The notes: generated from the sequence alone by a model not told the origin. A stretch of 64,000 bases of DNA from Capnocytophaga sp. oral taxon 338 str. F0234 (GCF_000192225.1 NZ_GL872413.1:1816828-1880827); one strand, 5' to 3'. Numbered from the stretch's first letter, positions 19,787-29,376 are shown. Numbers and translations are program-made.

Positions 19787-19914
19787 TTTTTTAATAGTTT
19801 ACGTTCCGTATGATTTAGCAATAAATGGTGGTCATATTTCGCCCATTGTATTTGGATGCTAAACTAACTTTCCACATAGGGAAAATACGGCAATAAATAA
19901 TTTTAAATAAAATA

Positions 19915-20301
19915 TTAACGTTTTGAGAATTGGAATCTTTTACGAGCCTTCTTTTGACCGAATTTCTTTCTCTCTACCATCCGAGGATCACGAGTAAGCA
20001 ATCCTTCCGGCTTGAGTATTGCTCTATTTTCAGCATCTACTTCACACAAGGCACGAGAAATAGCAAGGCGAATAGCCTCTGCTTGTCCTGTAATTCCTCC
20101 TCCATATACATTCACATTAATATCATAGGTATCCTCAGTTCCTGACAGAGCAAAAGGTTGCTTTATCTTGTACTGAAGAGTTGGAGTAGTAAAATAATTA
20201 GCCAAATCTCTCTTGTTAACGGTAATTTTCCCGCTTCCTTCTTTCATGTAAACACGAGCCACAGCGGTTTTTCTTCGTCCAATTTTGTGAATTACGTCCA
20301 T
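19915..20301 (-). CDS. rpsI: 30S ribosomal protein S9
   Basis: S9 contacts the P-site tRNA through its C-terminal tail. The 128-residue protein has [19 protein letters not shown] at its start and the basic end [17 protein letters not shown]. The start ATG overlaps the TAA of rplM (TAATG), so the two are translationally coupled. Confidence 0.97.
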   Translation of the reverse strand: MDVIHKIGRRKTAVARVYMKEGSGKITVNKRDLANYFTTPTLQYKIKQPFALSGTEDTYDINVNVYGGGITGQAEAIRLAISRALCEVDAENRAILKPEGLLTRDPRMVERKKFGQKKARKRFQFSKR

Positions 20302-20756
20302 TATTTAAGGTCATTTAGATTAATAGAAACAGGCTTTTGCGCTTCATGATTATGAGCAGTTCCTGCATATACTTTAAGATTACGGAATAAAGCTGCTCCT
20401 AACTTATTTTTAGGAAGCATTCCTTTTACTGCTTTTTCAATAATTCTCTCAGGAAACTTAGTAAGCACCTGTTTAAAAGATTGAATACGTTGCCCACCTG
20501 GATACCCTGTATAGCGAAGATATTCCTTAGTGTCCGTTTTCAGTCCACTGAGTTCTATTTTCTCAGCATTGATAATGATTACATTATCACCACAATCTGC
20601 GTGCGGTGTATAACTTGGCTTATACTTTCCTCTAAGGAGCTTCGCTACTTTTGAGGCAAGTCGCCCTAATTTTTGACCCTCAGCATTCACTATAACCCAT
20701 TGTTTATCCGCGTTTTGCTTATTTACTGAGAGTGTTTTGTAACTTAATGTGTCCAC
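20301..20756 (-). CDS. rplM: 50S ribosomal protein L13
   Basis: L13 is an early-assembly protein of the large subunit. The 151-residue sequence has family segments [35 protein letters not shown] and [12 protein letters not shown]. It is the first gene of the block rplM-rpsI-rpsB-tsf, with a near-ideal promoter at 20826-20856. Confidence 0.97.
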   Translation of the reverse strand: MDTLSYKTLSVNKQNADKQWVIVNAEGQKLGRLASKVAKLLRGKYKPSYTPHADCGDNVIIINAEKIELSGLKTDTKEYLRYTGYPGGQRIQSFKQVLTKFPERIIEKAVKGMLPKNKLGAALFRNLKVYAGTAHNHEAQKPVSINLNDLK

Positions 20757-20825
20757 ACTTAAATTATTTTAATTAAACATTCCTATTCTGTTAGTCCTTC
20801 ATTTTTTGAGATTTCTAACAGCGTG

Positions 20826-20856
20826 CAAAGGTACAACAATTTATCAAACTTGCAAA
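20826..20856 (-). promoter_or_regulatory. Promoter of the rplM-rpsI block
   Basis: On the minus strand TTTG (20856-20853) is followed after exactly 19 bases by TACCTTTG (20833-20826). This is a full match to the flavobacterial consensus and gives a leader of about 60 bases before rplM. Confidence 0.75.
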
Positions 20857-20928
20857 TTTTTTTCCGACCATTCCTATAAATATTTTATAATGGACACTTT
20901 GAAAACTTTCACATTGAAAAAAAATTTG

Positions 20929-20936
20929 TATTTTTG
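20929..20936 (+). promoter_or_regulatory. -7 promoter element of manA-ruvC-hemW
   Basis: TATTTTTG matches TAnnTTTG and lies 21 bases before the manA ATG. TTTG at 20898-20901 and TTG at 20914-20916 are poorly spaced as -33 elements. Confidence 0.55.
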
Positions 20937-20957
20937 TCCTCTCAAATTTTGATTTAA

Positions 20958-21920
20958 ATGAACCTATATCCACTTATTTTTAATCCTATCTTTAAGGAAC
21001 GTCTTTGGGGAGGAGATAAACTCAGAGAAGAGCTACACAAATCTATAAACCAACCTCTTATAGGAGAGAGTTGGGAAATCTCCACTGTAAAAGGAGATGT
21101 TTCAATCATTAATAATGGAGCACTAAAGGGCACTTCTTTACAAGCACTCATAGAAGAACACCCTAAAGCTACATTAGGAGAAAATGTCTATAAACGATTT
21201 GGAACAGACTTTCCTCTGCTTATCAAGTTCATTGATGCGGCTCAAGACCTATCAATCCAAGTACATCCTAATAATGAATTAGCTAAGAAGCGCCATAACT
21301 CCTTTGGAAAAACAGAGATGTGGTATATCATGGAAGCAGATCCAAATTCATCCATCATTATCGGCTTTAACAGAGATGTTTCCAAAGAAGAATATCAAGC
21401 TCATTTAGAGAAAAAAACACTCACTCAATTGTTAAATTATGAAAAAGTAAAACACGGAGATATGTTCTTTATCCCTGCTGGAAAAATCCATGCTATAGGA
21501 GCAGGAGTACTACTAGCAGAAATACAACAGACCAGTGATATTACCTATCGTGTGTATGACTTTGACCGCAAGGATAAAAATGGTAATTACCGAGAGCTGC
21601 ATACAGAACTTGCCTTAGATGCTATTGATTTTCAAAGAAAAGATGATTTTCATAAATTCTATAACAAAACTGAAAATATTGAAAACCAAGCTGTCAATTC
21701 CCCTTACTTTACTACTAGCTACCTAAAGATTACACAAACTACCTCTTTTAAGCTTCCGCAGGATTCCTTTCATATATACATGGGAGTAGGAGGGAAAGGA
21801 AGCCTACAATACAAAAACATAGAACTTCCTTTAGAAAAAGGGAATACCCTGCTTGTACCTGCTTGCTGCTCTGAGATTACTCTTACAGGAGCTGTAGAAG
21901 TATTACAGGTACATTGTTAA
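20958..21920 (+). CDS. manA: Mannose-6-phosphate isomerase, class I
   Basis: ManA interconverts mannose 6-phosphate and fructose 6-phosphate. The 320-residue protein is a type I cupin enzyme; the metal ligands lie in LSIQVHPNNELA (His), GKTEMWYIME (Glu) and IPAGKIHAIGAGVLLAE (His). The size is that of the short bacterial class. It starts a probable operon with ruvC and hemW. The link between the three functions is not obvious and may only reflect gene packing. Confidence 0.93.
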   Translation: MNLYPLIFNPIFKERLWGGDKLREELHKSINQPLIGESWEISTVKGDVSIINNGALKGTSLQALIEEHPKATLGENVYKRFGTDFPLLIKFIDAAQDLSIQVHPNNELAKKRHNSFGKTEMWYIMEADPNSSIIIGFNRDVSKEEYQAHLEKKTLTQLLNYEKVKHGDMFFIPAGKIHAIGAGVLLAEIQQTSDITYRVYDFDRKDKNGNYRELHTELALDAIDFQRKDDFHKFYNKTENIENQAVNSPYFTTSYLKITQTTSFKLPQDSFHIYMGVGGKGSLQYKNIELPLEKGNTLLVPACCSEITLTGAVEVLQVHC

Positions 21921-21934
21921 AAAGAAAAAACAGG

Positions 21935-22480
21935 ATGGAAAAAATCATTTTAGGTATTGATCCTGGTACTACAGTAATGGGCTTTGGCATTATTCAGGTA
22001 ATAAAAAATCAAATGAAATTTGTTCAGATGAATGAACTATTATTAAATAAATATGATAATCATTACTTAAAGCTCAAGCTCATTTTTGAACGTACTACTG
22101 AGCTCATTGATAATTATAAACCTGATGAACTAGCTATTGAAGCTCCTTTTTTTGGGAAAAATGTACAATCCATGCTTAAACTTGGGCGAGCACAAGGTGT
22201 AGCCATGGCTGCTGGACTCGCCCGAGAAGTACCTATCACAGAATATGAACCTAAGAAAGTAAAAATGGCGATTACAGGCAATGGAAATGCAACCAAGGAA
22301 CAAGTAGCCAAAATGCTACAGCAACTTCTAAATTTTAAGGATTTTCCCAGCCATTTAGATGCTACTGATGGACTTGCTGTAGCTGTATGCCATTTCTTCA
22401 ATGGAGGAAAGATGGAAAAAAATAAAAGTTACTCCTCATGGGAGGCTTTTATTAAGCAAAATGAAGATAGAATTTCCTAA
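21935..22480 (+). CDS. ruvC: Holliday junction endonuclease RuvC
   Basis: RuvC resolves Holliday junctions with RuvAB in homologous recombination. The 181-residue protein has the RNase H-like catalytic acids in ILGIDPGTTVMGFG (Asp), LAIEAPFF (Glu) and LDATDGLAVAVCH (two Asp). An in-frame TTG at 21914 would overlap the manA stop; the ATG at 21935, 14 bases after manA, places the start just before the conserved core and is preferred. Confidence 0.94.
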   Translation: MEKIILGIDPGTTVMGFGIIQVIKNQMKFVQMNELLLNKYDNHYLKLKLIFERTTELIDNYKPDELAIEAPFFGKNVQSMLKLGRAQGVAMAAGLAREVPITEYEPKKVKMAITGNGNATKEQVAKMLQQLLNFKDFPSHLDATDGLAVAVCHFFNGGKMEKNKSYSSWEAFIKQNEDRIS

Positions 22481-22489
22481 TTCTCCCCT

Positions 22490-23623
22490 ATGTATAGCCT
22501 CTATATCCATATTCCTTTCTGTCGGCAAGCTTGTCATTATTGTGATTTTCATTTTTCTACAACCCTAAAGCGAAAACCTCAAATGATCAAAGCTTTATGC
22601 AAAGAATTGGAAATGAGAAAAAAAGAAGCTTCTCAGACATTACAGACTGTCTATTTAGGAGGGGGAACACCATCAATACTTACCTTTGAGGAACTTAATG
22701 AAATATTGACTACTATCCATTATCACTACACTGTAGATCCTAATGCTGAGATTACTATTGAAATAAATCCTGATGATTTTACTCTTTCCAAAAAAGGGAT
22801 TTCTTTAGAGCAGTTAAAAGAATTAGGGATTAACCGACTAAGTATAGGTATACAATCCTTCTTTGAAGAAGACTTACGGCTAATGAATAGAGCCCATACA
22901 GTATCTCAAGCAAAAGAACTTTTAGCAAAAGCTATAGGATTATTTGACAACATCTCCATTGATCTCATTTATGGAATCCCTAATTTGTCTCATAAGCGAT
23001 GGATTGAGAATATCAATATAGCTCTTTCCTTTGGCATTCCACACCTTTCTGCTTATGCTCTTACAGTAGAGCCTAAGACCGCTTTATATCAATTTATTAA
23101 AAAAGGAAAAATTCCTCCTACCAATGATTCTCAAGCAAGAGAACAATTCTACTTACTAAAAGATATATTAGAGAAAGAAGGATTTATTCATTATGAACTT
23201 TCCAATTTTGGAAGAAAAGGATATTTTAGTAAAAATAATACTGCTTATTGGGAGCAAAAACATTATATGGGAATAGGTCCCTCTGCGCATAGTTATAATG
23301 GCAAAGAACGTACCTGGAATATAGCACACAATATCAAGTATATAAAACAAATTTCAGAAGGTATTCTTCCTCAAGGGAAAGAAGTGCTCTCCTTAAAAGA
23401 CCTATACAATGAACGTATTATGACAGGGCTTAGAATCCAAAAAGGTATCTCTCTTGAAAGCATTCAACAAGATTTTGGAGAATTCTATGTTACCTACCTA
23501 AAAAAAGAAGCCTTTCCCTATATAGAAAAAGGCTTACTCATTTATTATAATAATCACATTATCACATCAAAAAAGGGATTATTTCTTTCCGATGGTATCG
23601 CATCAGACTTATTTATGTTATAA
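22490..23623 (+). CDS. hemW: Radical SAM heme chaperone HemW
   Basis: HemW is a radical SAM protein that binds heme and passes it to target proteins. The 377-residue protein has the iron-sulfur motif CRQACHYC (CxxxCxxC) near residue 11, a GGGTPS motif, IGIQSFFEEDL, and the HemW-type segment NNTAYWEQKHYMGIGPSAHSY region in the C-terminal half. The single cysteine ahead of the cluster that marks true coproporphyrinogen dehydrogenase (HemN) is absent, favouring HemW. It ends one base from the convergent DUF3078 gene. Confidence 0.92.
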   Translation: MYSLYIHIPFCRQACHYCDFHFSTTLKRKPQMIKALCKELEMRKKEASQTLQTVYLGGGTPSILTFEELNEILTTIHYHYTVDPNAEITIEINPDDFTLSKKGISLEQLKELGINRLSIGIQSFFEEDLRLMNRAHTVSQAKELLAKAIGLFDNISIDLIYGIPNLSHKRWIENINIALSFGIPHLSAYALTVEPKTALYQFIKKGKIPPTNDSQAREQFYLLKDILEKEGFIHYELSNFGRKGYFSKNNTAYWEQKHYMGIGPSAHSYNGKERTWNIAHNIKYIKQISEGILPQGKEVLSLKDLYNERIMTGLRIQKGISLESIQQDFGEFYVTYLKKEAFPYIEKGLLIYYNNHIITSKKGLFLSDGIASDLFML

Positions 23624-23624
23624 C

Positions 23625-24650
23625 TTAAAAAGTATACTTCAACCCTACCCCTAATATTTGCTTGAATTGTACACGTGGACTATACAAATGTTTTACTCCA
23701 TTAGGTAATGTTTCTTCCTTGAACTTAATATCATCATCATACTTAAGATGAGTACCTATACGTGCCTGCAAAAAATCATTAATTTTCATATCAAAAGAAA
23801 GTTGCCAATCCACATCTACATTTCCAAAACTCTTATCATATTGCGTATAGAAAGATACCTGATTAACCATATTAACATTCTCATAAAGTTCTATTTCATG
23901 TTTTCCTGATAACAGGAAGCCTACTTCAATAAGATATTGTTTAGCATGTTTTAACAAATTACCTATATTATCGTATTCAGCAGGGGCTAGCCCAAAAGAA
24001 CCTTTATCAGCTAAATTTTGATCCATTACAAATGTTGCTTTCATCGTCAAGGGAGAAATAAAAACAGTTACTTTTTCTTTTTCAGGAGCATATTCCATAC
24101 CAATTCCTAAATACAGATACCCCGGTGCCATAAAACGAGAAATAGGGTCTGCATCAGGATCTCTGGGATAATCATATCCATCACTAAACTGGGTATTGAA
24201 TGAAATTTTGGATGAATAATACCAATCTCGGAATCCCGTACGGTAACCAAAAGAAGAACTCACAAGTACCTGATCATCTGTTTTCCGTAATCGTTCCCCT
24301 GTTTGGATATTAATTCCATAGTTAGCAATCAACTCATTATCCCAAAAATAGTTCTCCACTAAGTAACGACGACGAAATTTTGCATCTGCTAAGAAAGATA
24401 CAGAATTTACCCCTCCAGCACTCCAATTGGAATAAGCTACTTCACTCATATTAAGTCCTACAGCATTGTACTTATACCAACGTTGATTTTGAAGTTTAAT
24501 TTTCTCAAAGGTATAATTTAATTCATTTTTTGCAAAATCTAATTTGGTAATTTCAATTACAGGAGGCCTCATCTCTCCTCTTACCTTTCTCACTTGTGCT
24601 TTCAAAGAAAAGGGAAGCAGTAGAATTGCAAATAATGCCAGTTTTTTCAT
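23625..24650 (-). CDS. DUF3078 outer-membrane-like protein
   Basis: The 341-residue protein begins with a signal peptide (MKKLALFAILLLPFSLKAQ). A DUF3078 domain follows with its characteristic segment EVAYSNWSAGGVNSVSF at about residue 75. The rest is rich in aromatic, alternating beta-strand patterns and ends in GVGLKYTF, a terminal aromatic residue typical of outer-membrane barrels. Family function is unknown. It lies downstream of DUF5683, parB and parA on the same strand, probably as the distal part of that operon. Confidence 0.85.
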   Translation of the reverse strand: MKKLALFAILLLPFSLKAQVRKVRGEMRPPVIEITKLDFAKNELNYTFEKIKLQNQRWYKYNAVGLNMSEVAYSNWSAGGVNSVSFLADAKFRRRYLVENYFWDNELIANYGINIQTGERLRKTDDQVLVSSSFGYRTGFRDWYYSSKISFNTQFSDGYDYPRDPDADPISRFMAPGYLYLGIGMEYAPEKEKVTVFISPLTMKATFVMDQNLADKGSFGLAPAEYDNIGNLLKHAKQYLIEVGFLLSGKHEIELYENVNMVNQVSFYTQYDKSFGNVDVDWQLSFDMKINDFLQARIGTHLKYDDDIKFKEETLPNGVKHLYSPRVQFKQILGVGLKYTF

Positions 24651-24673
24651 TTCTCTTGTTTTTAATTTTATTA

Positions 24674-25270
24674 TTAAAAGTTATAGGTAAGTGAAATTCC
24701 TATATATGAATTATTAAATCTATTTTGGTGAAGGAAGGGTTCAATAGAAAGATTCTCATCTACATTAAATTGTTTAAGGTGAGCATCTACATTAGCTTCT
24801 ATAATATTCAGTGCATAGAATCCTATAGCAAATAGCATTGCCATTTCTTTATTCCTGCGATATAAATCCTGAGCACGGCGAAGAGCATCTGTACTAAGGC
24901 GAGGATTCCCATCCGTACGTCCTCCATAAAATTCATCATCTGTGCGCCCATCTAAACGACTTTTATAGGCTGTTCGATAACGGTCAAGTTCTTTATCATT
25001 ACGAAAATACAAATATGTAGGAATTCCAATAGCCAAATATACTATAGGTATTTTCCAATAGCTTTTATTATAAGCTTGACCTAATCCTGGGAGAATAGCA
25101 GAATAGAAAGCTGCCCGCGCCGGTGAAAGTGGATCTGTATTCCATGTCTTTAGAATAACTGTTTGAGGCACAGTTATGGTATCCTTAACTCTCACTGAAA
25201 GCGTGTCCGTTTGTCCCCAAACTCTTATACCCAAAAGGGAAACTATTCCTATCCAAAAACTAACCCTCAC
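24674..25270 (-). CDS. DUF5683 membrane protein
   Basis: The 198-residue protein has a signal peptide (cleavage near VWGQ) and the DUF5683 core PARAAFYSAILPGLGQAYN, followed by a hydrophobic segment IPIVYLAIGIPTYLYF and a second one near residue 150 (MLFAIGFYALNIIEANVDA). It ends in GISLTYNF. The family is common in Bacteroidota and nearly always sits beside parB; its role is unknown. Its start overlaps the parB end by 11 bases, a sign of translational coupling. Confidence 0.85.
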   Translation of the reverse strand: MRVSFWIGIVSLLGIRVWGQTDTLSVRVKDTITVPQTVILKTWNTDPLSPARAAFYSAILPGLGQAYNKSYWKIPIVYLAIGIPTYLYFRNDKELDRYRTAYKSRLDGRTDDEFYGGRTDGNPRLSTDALRRAQDLYRRNKEMAMLFAIGFYALNIIEANVDAHLKQFNVDENLSIEPFLHQNRFNNSYIGISLTYNF

Positions 25271-26162
25271 CGTATAGTATTTTTTGTATGCGTTTGAATT
25301 CTTCTTCTGTTTTGAAAGGAATCTCTACTTTTCCTTTTCCTGTTTTATCTATCCTAATTGTTGCATTATTCCCAAAATGCTGGCGCAATCTCTCCATTCC
25401 TTCAGCAGCAAATGCAGGTATTTCCTTTGCCCGTTTAGGTACTATAACCGCTACTTTTTGAGGATTTTTAAGTTGTTGAACTGCCATTTCTGTCTCACGA
25501 ACAGAAAGGTTCTGTGCTATAACACGATTATATATAGCCAATTGTTCTTCCCTATCCTCAACATTAATCAAAGCACGTCCATGTCCCATAGAGATAAATC
25601 CATCTCGGATTCCTGTTTGAATAATAGGGTCAAGCTTCAGAAGTCGTAGGTAATTAGTAATCGTAGAGCGCTTCTTCCCTACTCTATCACTCATCTGTTC
25701 TTGAGTGAGACTCAGTTCCTCTATCATTCGATTATAACTCAAAGCTACTTCAATAGGGTCTAAATCCTGCCGCTGAATATTCTCTACAAGAGCCATCATA
25801 AGAGACTCCTCATCATTGGCTATACGAATAAAAGCCGGTATTGAAGTAAGTCCCGCTAACTTAGAAGCGCGTAACCGGCGTTCTCCGGAGATAAGTTCAT
25901 ATTTTTGAGCAGCTATCTTCCTTACTGTAATAGGTTGAATTACACCCAATTCCCTAATAGAAGAAGCTAACTCATTTAGGGTCTCCTCGTTAAAGACAGT
26001 CCGTGGTTGATAAGGGTTTTCAGTAACTTGATCTAGAGGGAGCTCTAATATATTTCCTATAAGTTTATCGGCATTAGTATCAGAAGCTGATTGAATATCT
26101 TCAGTAGGAAGTAATGCTCCTAATCCTCGTCCTAATCGTTGTCCTTTATTTACTTTTCCCAT
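25260..26162 (-). CDS. parB: Chromosome partitioning protein ParB
   Basis: ParB binds parS sites near the origin and loads SMC; it works with ParA in chromosome segregation. The 300-residue protein has the N-terminal start LGRGLGALLP, the CTPase motif SGERRLRASK (GERRxRA), the helix-turn-helix segment LTQEQMSDRVGKKRSTITNYL and a C-terminal dimer domain. The gene follows parA by 9 bases. I did not find a parS palindrome in the window. Confidence 0.95.
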   Translation of the reverse strand: MGKVNKGQRLGRGLGALLPTEDIQSASDTNADKLIGNILELPLDQVTENPYQPRTVFNEETLNELASSIRELGVIQPITVRKIAAQKYELISGERRLRASKLAGLTSIPAFIRIANDEESLMMALVENIQRQDLDPIEVALSYNRMIEELSLTQEQMSDRVGKKRSTITNYLRLLKLDPIIQTGIRDGFISMGHGRALINVEDREEQLAIYNRVIAQNLSVRETEMAVQQLKNPQKVAVIVPKRAKEIPAFAAEGMERLRQHFGNNATIRIDKTGKGKVEIPFKTEEEFKRIQKILYGEG

Positions 26163-26171
26163 AATTATGTC

Positions 26172-26936
26172 CTAACTATTCTTTTTGATAATTTCCTCTG
26201 CCAGACTAATATAATTGGCAGCTCCCTTACTAGCTGCATCATAACTAATAATTGTTTCTCCAAAACTAGGTGCTTCACTAAGGCGAATATTTCGTTGAAT
26301 AATAGTTTCAAAAACCATTTCACTAAAGTGTTTTTGTACCTCTTCCACCACTTGATTAGAAAGTCGTAAACGAGAATCATACATGGTAAGGAGTAATCCT
26401 TCTATATCCAATGCAGGATTATGTATTTTTTGCACACTTTTGATAGTATTAAGAAGCTTTCCTAATCCTTCTAAGGCAAAATACTCACATTGAATAGGAA
26501 TAATTACTGAATCTGCTGCAGTAAGTGCATTCAAAGTAAGTAATCCTAAAGAAGGAGCACAATCAATAATAATATAATCATATCGATCCTTAATAGGAGC
26601 TAAAGCTTCCCTGAGCATATACTCTCTTCGTGGTCTATCTACCAATTCAATTTCAATAGCTACCAGATCAATATGTGCTGCAATAAGATCTAAGTTAGGA
26701 GAATTCGTCTTGAGGATAGTACTTTCTGCTGTTGCAGAATGCTCCAATACTTCATACGTTCCTCGCTCTACTCCTTCTACTTCTATTCCTAATCCAGAAG
26801 TAGCATTCGCTTGTGGATCGGCATCTATTAGGAGTACTTTTTTTTCCAAAACACCTAAGGCAGCCGCTAAATTAATAGAAGAGGTAGTTTTCCCAACACC
26901 TCCTTTTTGATTGGCTATGGCTATGATTTTGCCCAT
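26172..26936 (-). CDS. parA: Chromosome partitioning ATPase ParA
   Basis: ParA is the Walker-type ATPase partner of ParB. The 254-residue protein has the deviant Walker A motif NQKGGVGKTTSSINLA at the N-terminus, switch DADPQAN and Walker B DYIIIDCAPSLG. It is the short chromosomal (Soj-like) class without an extra DNA-binding domain. It heads the operon parA-parB-DUF5683-DUF3078 and has a strong promoter at 26962-26993. Confidence 0.95.
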   Translation of the reverse strand: MGKIIAIANQKGGVGKTTSSINLAAALGVLEKKVLLIDADPQANATSGLGIEVEGVERGTYEVLEHSATAESTILKTNSPNLDLIAAHIDLVAIEIELVDRPRREYMLREALAPIKDRYDYIIIDCAPSLGLLTLNALTAADSVIIPIQCEYFALEGLGKLLNTIKSVQKIHNPALDIEGLLLTMYDSRLRLSNQVVEEVQKHFSEMVFETIIQRNIRLSEAPSFGETIISYDAASKGAANYISLAEEIIKKNS

Positions 26937-26961
26937 AATATCTTGTTCTTTTTTCAGAGGG

Positions 26962-26993
26962 TAAAAGTACGGCGATTTTTACGATTGGCAAAA
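26962..26993 (-). promoter_or_regulatory. Promoter of parAB
   Basis: On the minus strand TTTTG (26993-26989) and TACTTTTA (26969-26962) are separated by 19 bases. The last base of the -7 box is A instead of G. Confidence 0.6.
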
Positions 26994-27027
26994 CAAAGTT
27001 ATTAACACATTTGTTAAAAAATATTAA

Positions 27028-27056
27028 ACTGGCATGAGATGATTTCTCATGCCAGT
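27028..27056 (-). terminator. Terminator after fabG
   Basis: A perfect 12-bp stem (ACTGGCATGAGA / TCTCATGCCAGT) with a 5-base loop lies 16 bases beyond the fabG stop. On the minus strand it is followed by TTTAATATTTTTT. Confidence 0.75.
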
Positions 27057-27071
27057 AAATATTCCTTTACA

Positions 27072-27824
27072 TTAAGCAGTTATCATTCCCCCATCTATAC
27101 GGAGTACTTGTCCTGTAATATAGGAACTCATATCAGAAGCTAAAAATACACAGGCATTGGCAATATCTTTTGCAGTTCCTCCTCGCTTAAGTGGAATAGC
27201 ATTACGCCAACCTTCCACTATTTCAGGAGCAAGTTTTGCTGTCATTTCAGTCTCTATAAAACCAGGAGCAATGGCATTACAACGAATATTTCGAGAGCCT
27301 AATTCCAAAGCTACTGACTTGGTAAAACCCAAAATACCTGCCTTAGAAGCAGCATAATTAGCTTGTCCAGCATTACCTTGTACCCCTACCACACTGCTCA
27401 TATTGATAATGTTACCACTGCGTTGTTTTAGGAATATCTTCTGTACTGCCTTAGTCATATTAAAGATAGACTTAAGATTTACAGCAATCACTTTATCAAA
27501 ATCTGCCTCACTCATACGCATCAGTAAGTTATCCTTGGTAATTCCTGCATTGTTTACCAAAATATCAATTCCTCCAAAGTCTTCTAGTACTTTATTAATA
27601 AGTTCCTCGCAAGACTCAAAATCAGCTGCATTACTCTGATAGAAAGCTATTTTAGCTCCCTTACCATTGAGTTCTTGTATCTCAGCCTCTGCTTCTTCTA
27701 CAGCAGTTCCATAGAAAGTAAAAGCTACATTAGCTCCTTGTTCTACAAAAGCCTTTACAATTCCAGCTCCTATGCCACGACTACCTCCGGTAACAATAGC
27801 GGTCTTTCCTTTTAGTAAATTCAT
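27072..27824 (-). CDS. fabG: 3-oxoacyl-ACP reductase FabG
   Basis: FabG reduces 3-ketoacyl-ACP with NADPH in fatty-acid elongation. The 250-residue short-chain dehydrogenase has the cofactor motif TGGSRGIGAGI, the NNAG motif (DILVNNAGIT), catalytic Ser/Tyr/Lys in NMSSVVGVQGNAGQANYAASKAG and the tail ITGQVLRIDGGMIT. It is a single-gene unit ended by a strong hairpin. Related dehydrogenases share the fold, but the identity of these segments supports FabG. Confidence 0.92.
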   Translation of the reverse strand: MNLLKGKTAIVTGGSRGIGAGIVKAFVEQGANVAFTFYGTAVEEAEAEIQELNGKGAKIAFYQSNAADFESCEELINKVLEDFGGIDILVNNAGITKDNLLMRMSEADFDKVIAVNLKSIFNMTKAVQKIFLKQRSGNIINMSSVVGVQGNAGQANYAASKAGILGFTKSVALELGSRNIRCNAIAPGFIETEMTAKLAPEIVEGWRNAIPLKRGGTAKDIANACVFLASDMSSYITGQVLRIDGGMITA

Positions 27825-27846
27825 TTTTATCTATTTTATACGTTAA

Positions 27847-28602
27847 TTACTTATTTATTGCCTTCAGCCTAAAAAAATACTTCTCGAATTCTCCAACACG
27901 ATACCTGCCTTTAATTTTTGGATGGTTCATCTCTATTTGAAGGATACTATCAGAAACAAACTGATATTTTCCATAGTAGGTTGTGTCCTTAGTCATTTCT
28001 TCATCCAAATATTCATAAAAGCACAATTCATTTTTACTAAACAACATACTTGTTGCTGGATAAAATTTTCTTTGTCCTGAATAACTCTCCTCTTTCTTAT
28101 ATTTAAATAACTCTCTTTTATTATTTACTTTACGAGTGGGAGGTATATTTTCCTTCTCTACATTAGGGAATCCCATAAGTTCGTTACCTTCTTTTACATA
28201 GACTATCTCCCATTCTATATCCTCAATTGCTTTCTTTATTGGTATTTTTTCTCCTATTCGTTTTAGATAAATATCGTATGCTTCCCAAACAGTTCCCTTC
28301 TGGGCAGCTCCTCCAAATGGGTTGTACATAACTATAGTATCCGATTCATAGCCTTCTTTTCTAACTATCAAATTCACAAAAACAGGAGGAGCTTCAAATC
28401 CGATAAAGGTAAATTCGTGATATCTTTTTTCAGGAATTCTAAAATATCCTTCTTTATCTGTAAGAAACTCTCCTACTTGACATTGTTCAATAGGATTTCC
28501 TGCATAATCCAATATCCGCCCTGTTATAATAGGACTTGCCATTCGTGAAACCAAACACGAAGAGGAGAATATACATATCAAAAATAGCCAACAACCTTTC
28601 AT
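27847..28602 (-). CDS. Lipoprotein with carboxypeptidase-regulatory-like domain
   Basis: I start this 251-residue protein at ATG 28602 (MKGCWLFLICIFSSSC), which gives a lipoprotein signal with the lipobox SSSC; an upstream in-frame start at 28665 would bury it. Residues ~26-95 look like a carboxypeptidase-regulatory-like beta fold (ITGRILDYAGNPIEQCQVG, LTDKEGYFRI). The C-terminal half is not recognised. It is the first of a run of similar small lipoproteins on the minus strand next to effector-like genes. A role as an immunity lipoprotein is a guess from context. Confidence 0.65.
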   Translation of the reverse strand: MKGCWLFLICIFSSSCLVSRMASPIITGRILDYAGNPIEQCQVGEFLTDKEGYFRIPEKRYHEFTFIGFEAPPVFVNLIVRKEGYESDTIVMYNPFGGAAQKGTVWEAYDIYLKRIGEKIPIKKAIEDIEWEIVYVKEGNELMGFPNVEKENIPPTRKVNNKRELFKYKKEESYSGQRKFYPATSMLFSKNELCFYEYLDEEMTKDTTYYGKYQFVSDSILQIEMNHPKIKGRYRVGEFEKYFFRLKAINK

Positions 28603-29007
28603 ATATCCCAATTTATAATTATTTATGACATTATATGATTCCTTTCCAAGACTTCTGACAATCAAACAAAGCCATTGTATTTACAACAAGTTCATTTGAC
28701 AATCTAATTTTACCGATCGATCTATTTTTACATCGTCTTACTCTCGAATGATGTTATTTTTTTCTAAGCAACAAATTTTGACAGTCAAAATTCCCTTTAT
28801 CAACTGAATCTACCTTTTCATAGAATTATGTCTATTTTAGTTAGCTATAACCTATTATTCTTTTTTAAAACAATGGTATCAAGGTCTGAAAAAGACATCC
28901 ATCACCCAACCTCTTCTGGTGATTATCTTATCTGTGGGCATTTTCGTATTATAACAGTCTATTAGTATAGATTAGAAAAATAATGCTCTCATAGGATTAT
29001 ATTCATT
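28603..29007 (-). other. Gene-poor stretch with eroded lipoprotein remnants
   Basis: No intact gene lies here. Two copies of a junction element (about 28813-28846 and 28986-29018) resemble the sequences between the neighbouring lipoprotein genes, and a remnant of such a gene lies between them. Beyond 28846, the eroded start ATGAAAAGG is followed at once by a stop (TAG), and the rest shows no coding signal. Confidence 0.5.
28843..28988 (-). pseudogene. Remnant of a small lipoprotein gene
   Basis: Read on the minus strand, the fragment ends in SDLDTIVLKK plus four more residues, which matches the end GLDTIILKKEIKAN of the neighbouring 29008-29376 gene. Its start region has an ATG followed by a stop after about six codons. 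The middle is shortened and out of frame. It is best read as a decayed tandem copy. Confidence 0.45.
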
Positions 29008-29376
29008 TTAGTTAGCCTTTATTTCCTTTTTCAGAATAATAGTATCAAGGCCTGAATAAGGGAACCATTTGCCTCTTATCTCACTAAAAACATAATACCT
29101 TATTATGTCTGTTATATAATTAGCTCTTTGAAAGAAAACATCATCATGAAGAATATGCTCTTCTTCATGTATCTCAAAATACCCATTTTTATTAGAATAA
29201 GCCAAAATCTCATTTTTGAAATTTAAGATCTCTACACTATCCAAAGGGATATTTTCTGTATCTAACACCCACCCTTTGATAGTAATTATCTTATATGGAT
29301 CATCATATATTATAGGCTTACAACAGATAACTCCTAATGCTATGGATATACATAATAATTTTCCTCCCCTTTTCAT
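29008..29376 (-). CDS. Small lipoprotein, tandem family member
   Basis: This 122-residue protein starts MKRGGKLLCISIALGVICC with a lipobox cysteine near residue 19. The rest is a short beta-rich fold (ITIKGWVLDTENIPLDSVEI, YSNKNGYFEI) like the carboxypeptidase-regulatory domains of its neighbours. It is shorter than the other members and appears intact. Function unknown; location in the envelope is inferred from the lipobox. It is preceded and followed by the same AT-rich junction element. Confidence 0.6.
   Translation of the reverse strand: MKRGGKLLCISIALGVICCKPIIYDDPYKIITIKGWVLDTENIPLDSVEILNFKNEILAYSNKNGYFEIHEEEHILHDDVFFQRANYITDIIRYYVFSEIRGKWFPYSGLDTIILKKEIKAN

Noticed and set aside
25260-26936. 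Chromosome origin or parS site near parAB
   Set aside because: No parS palindrome and no dnaA or gidA genes are visible in the window.
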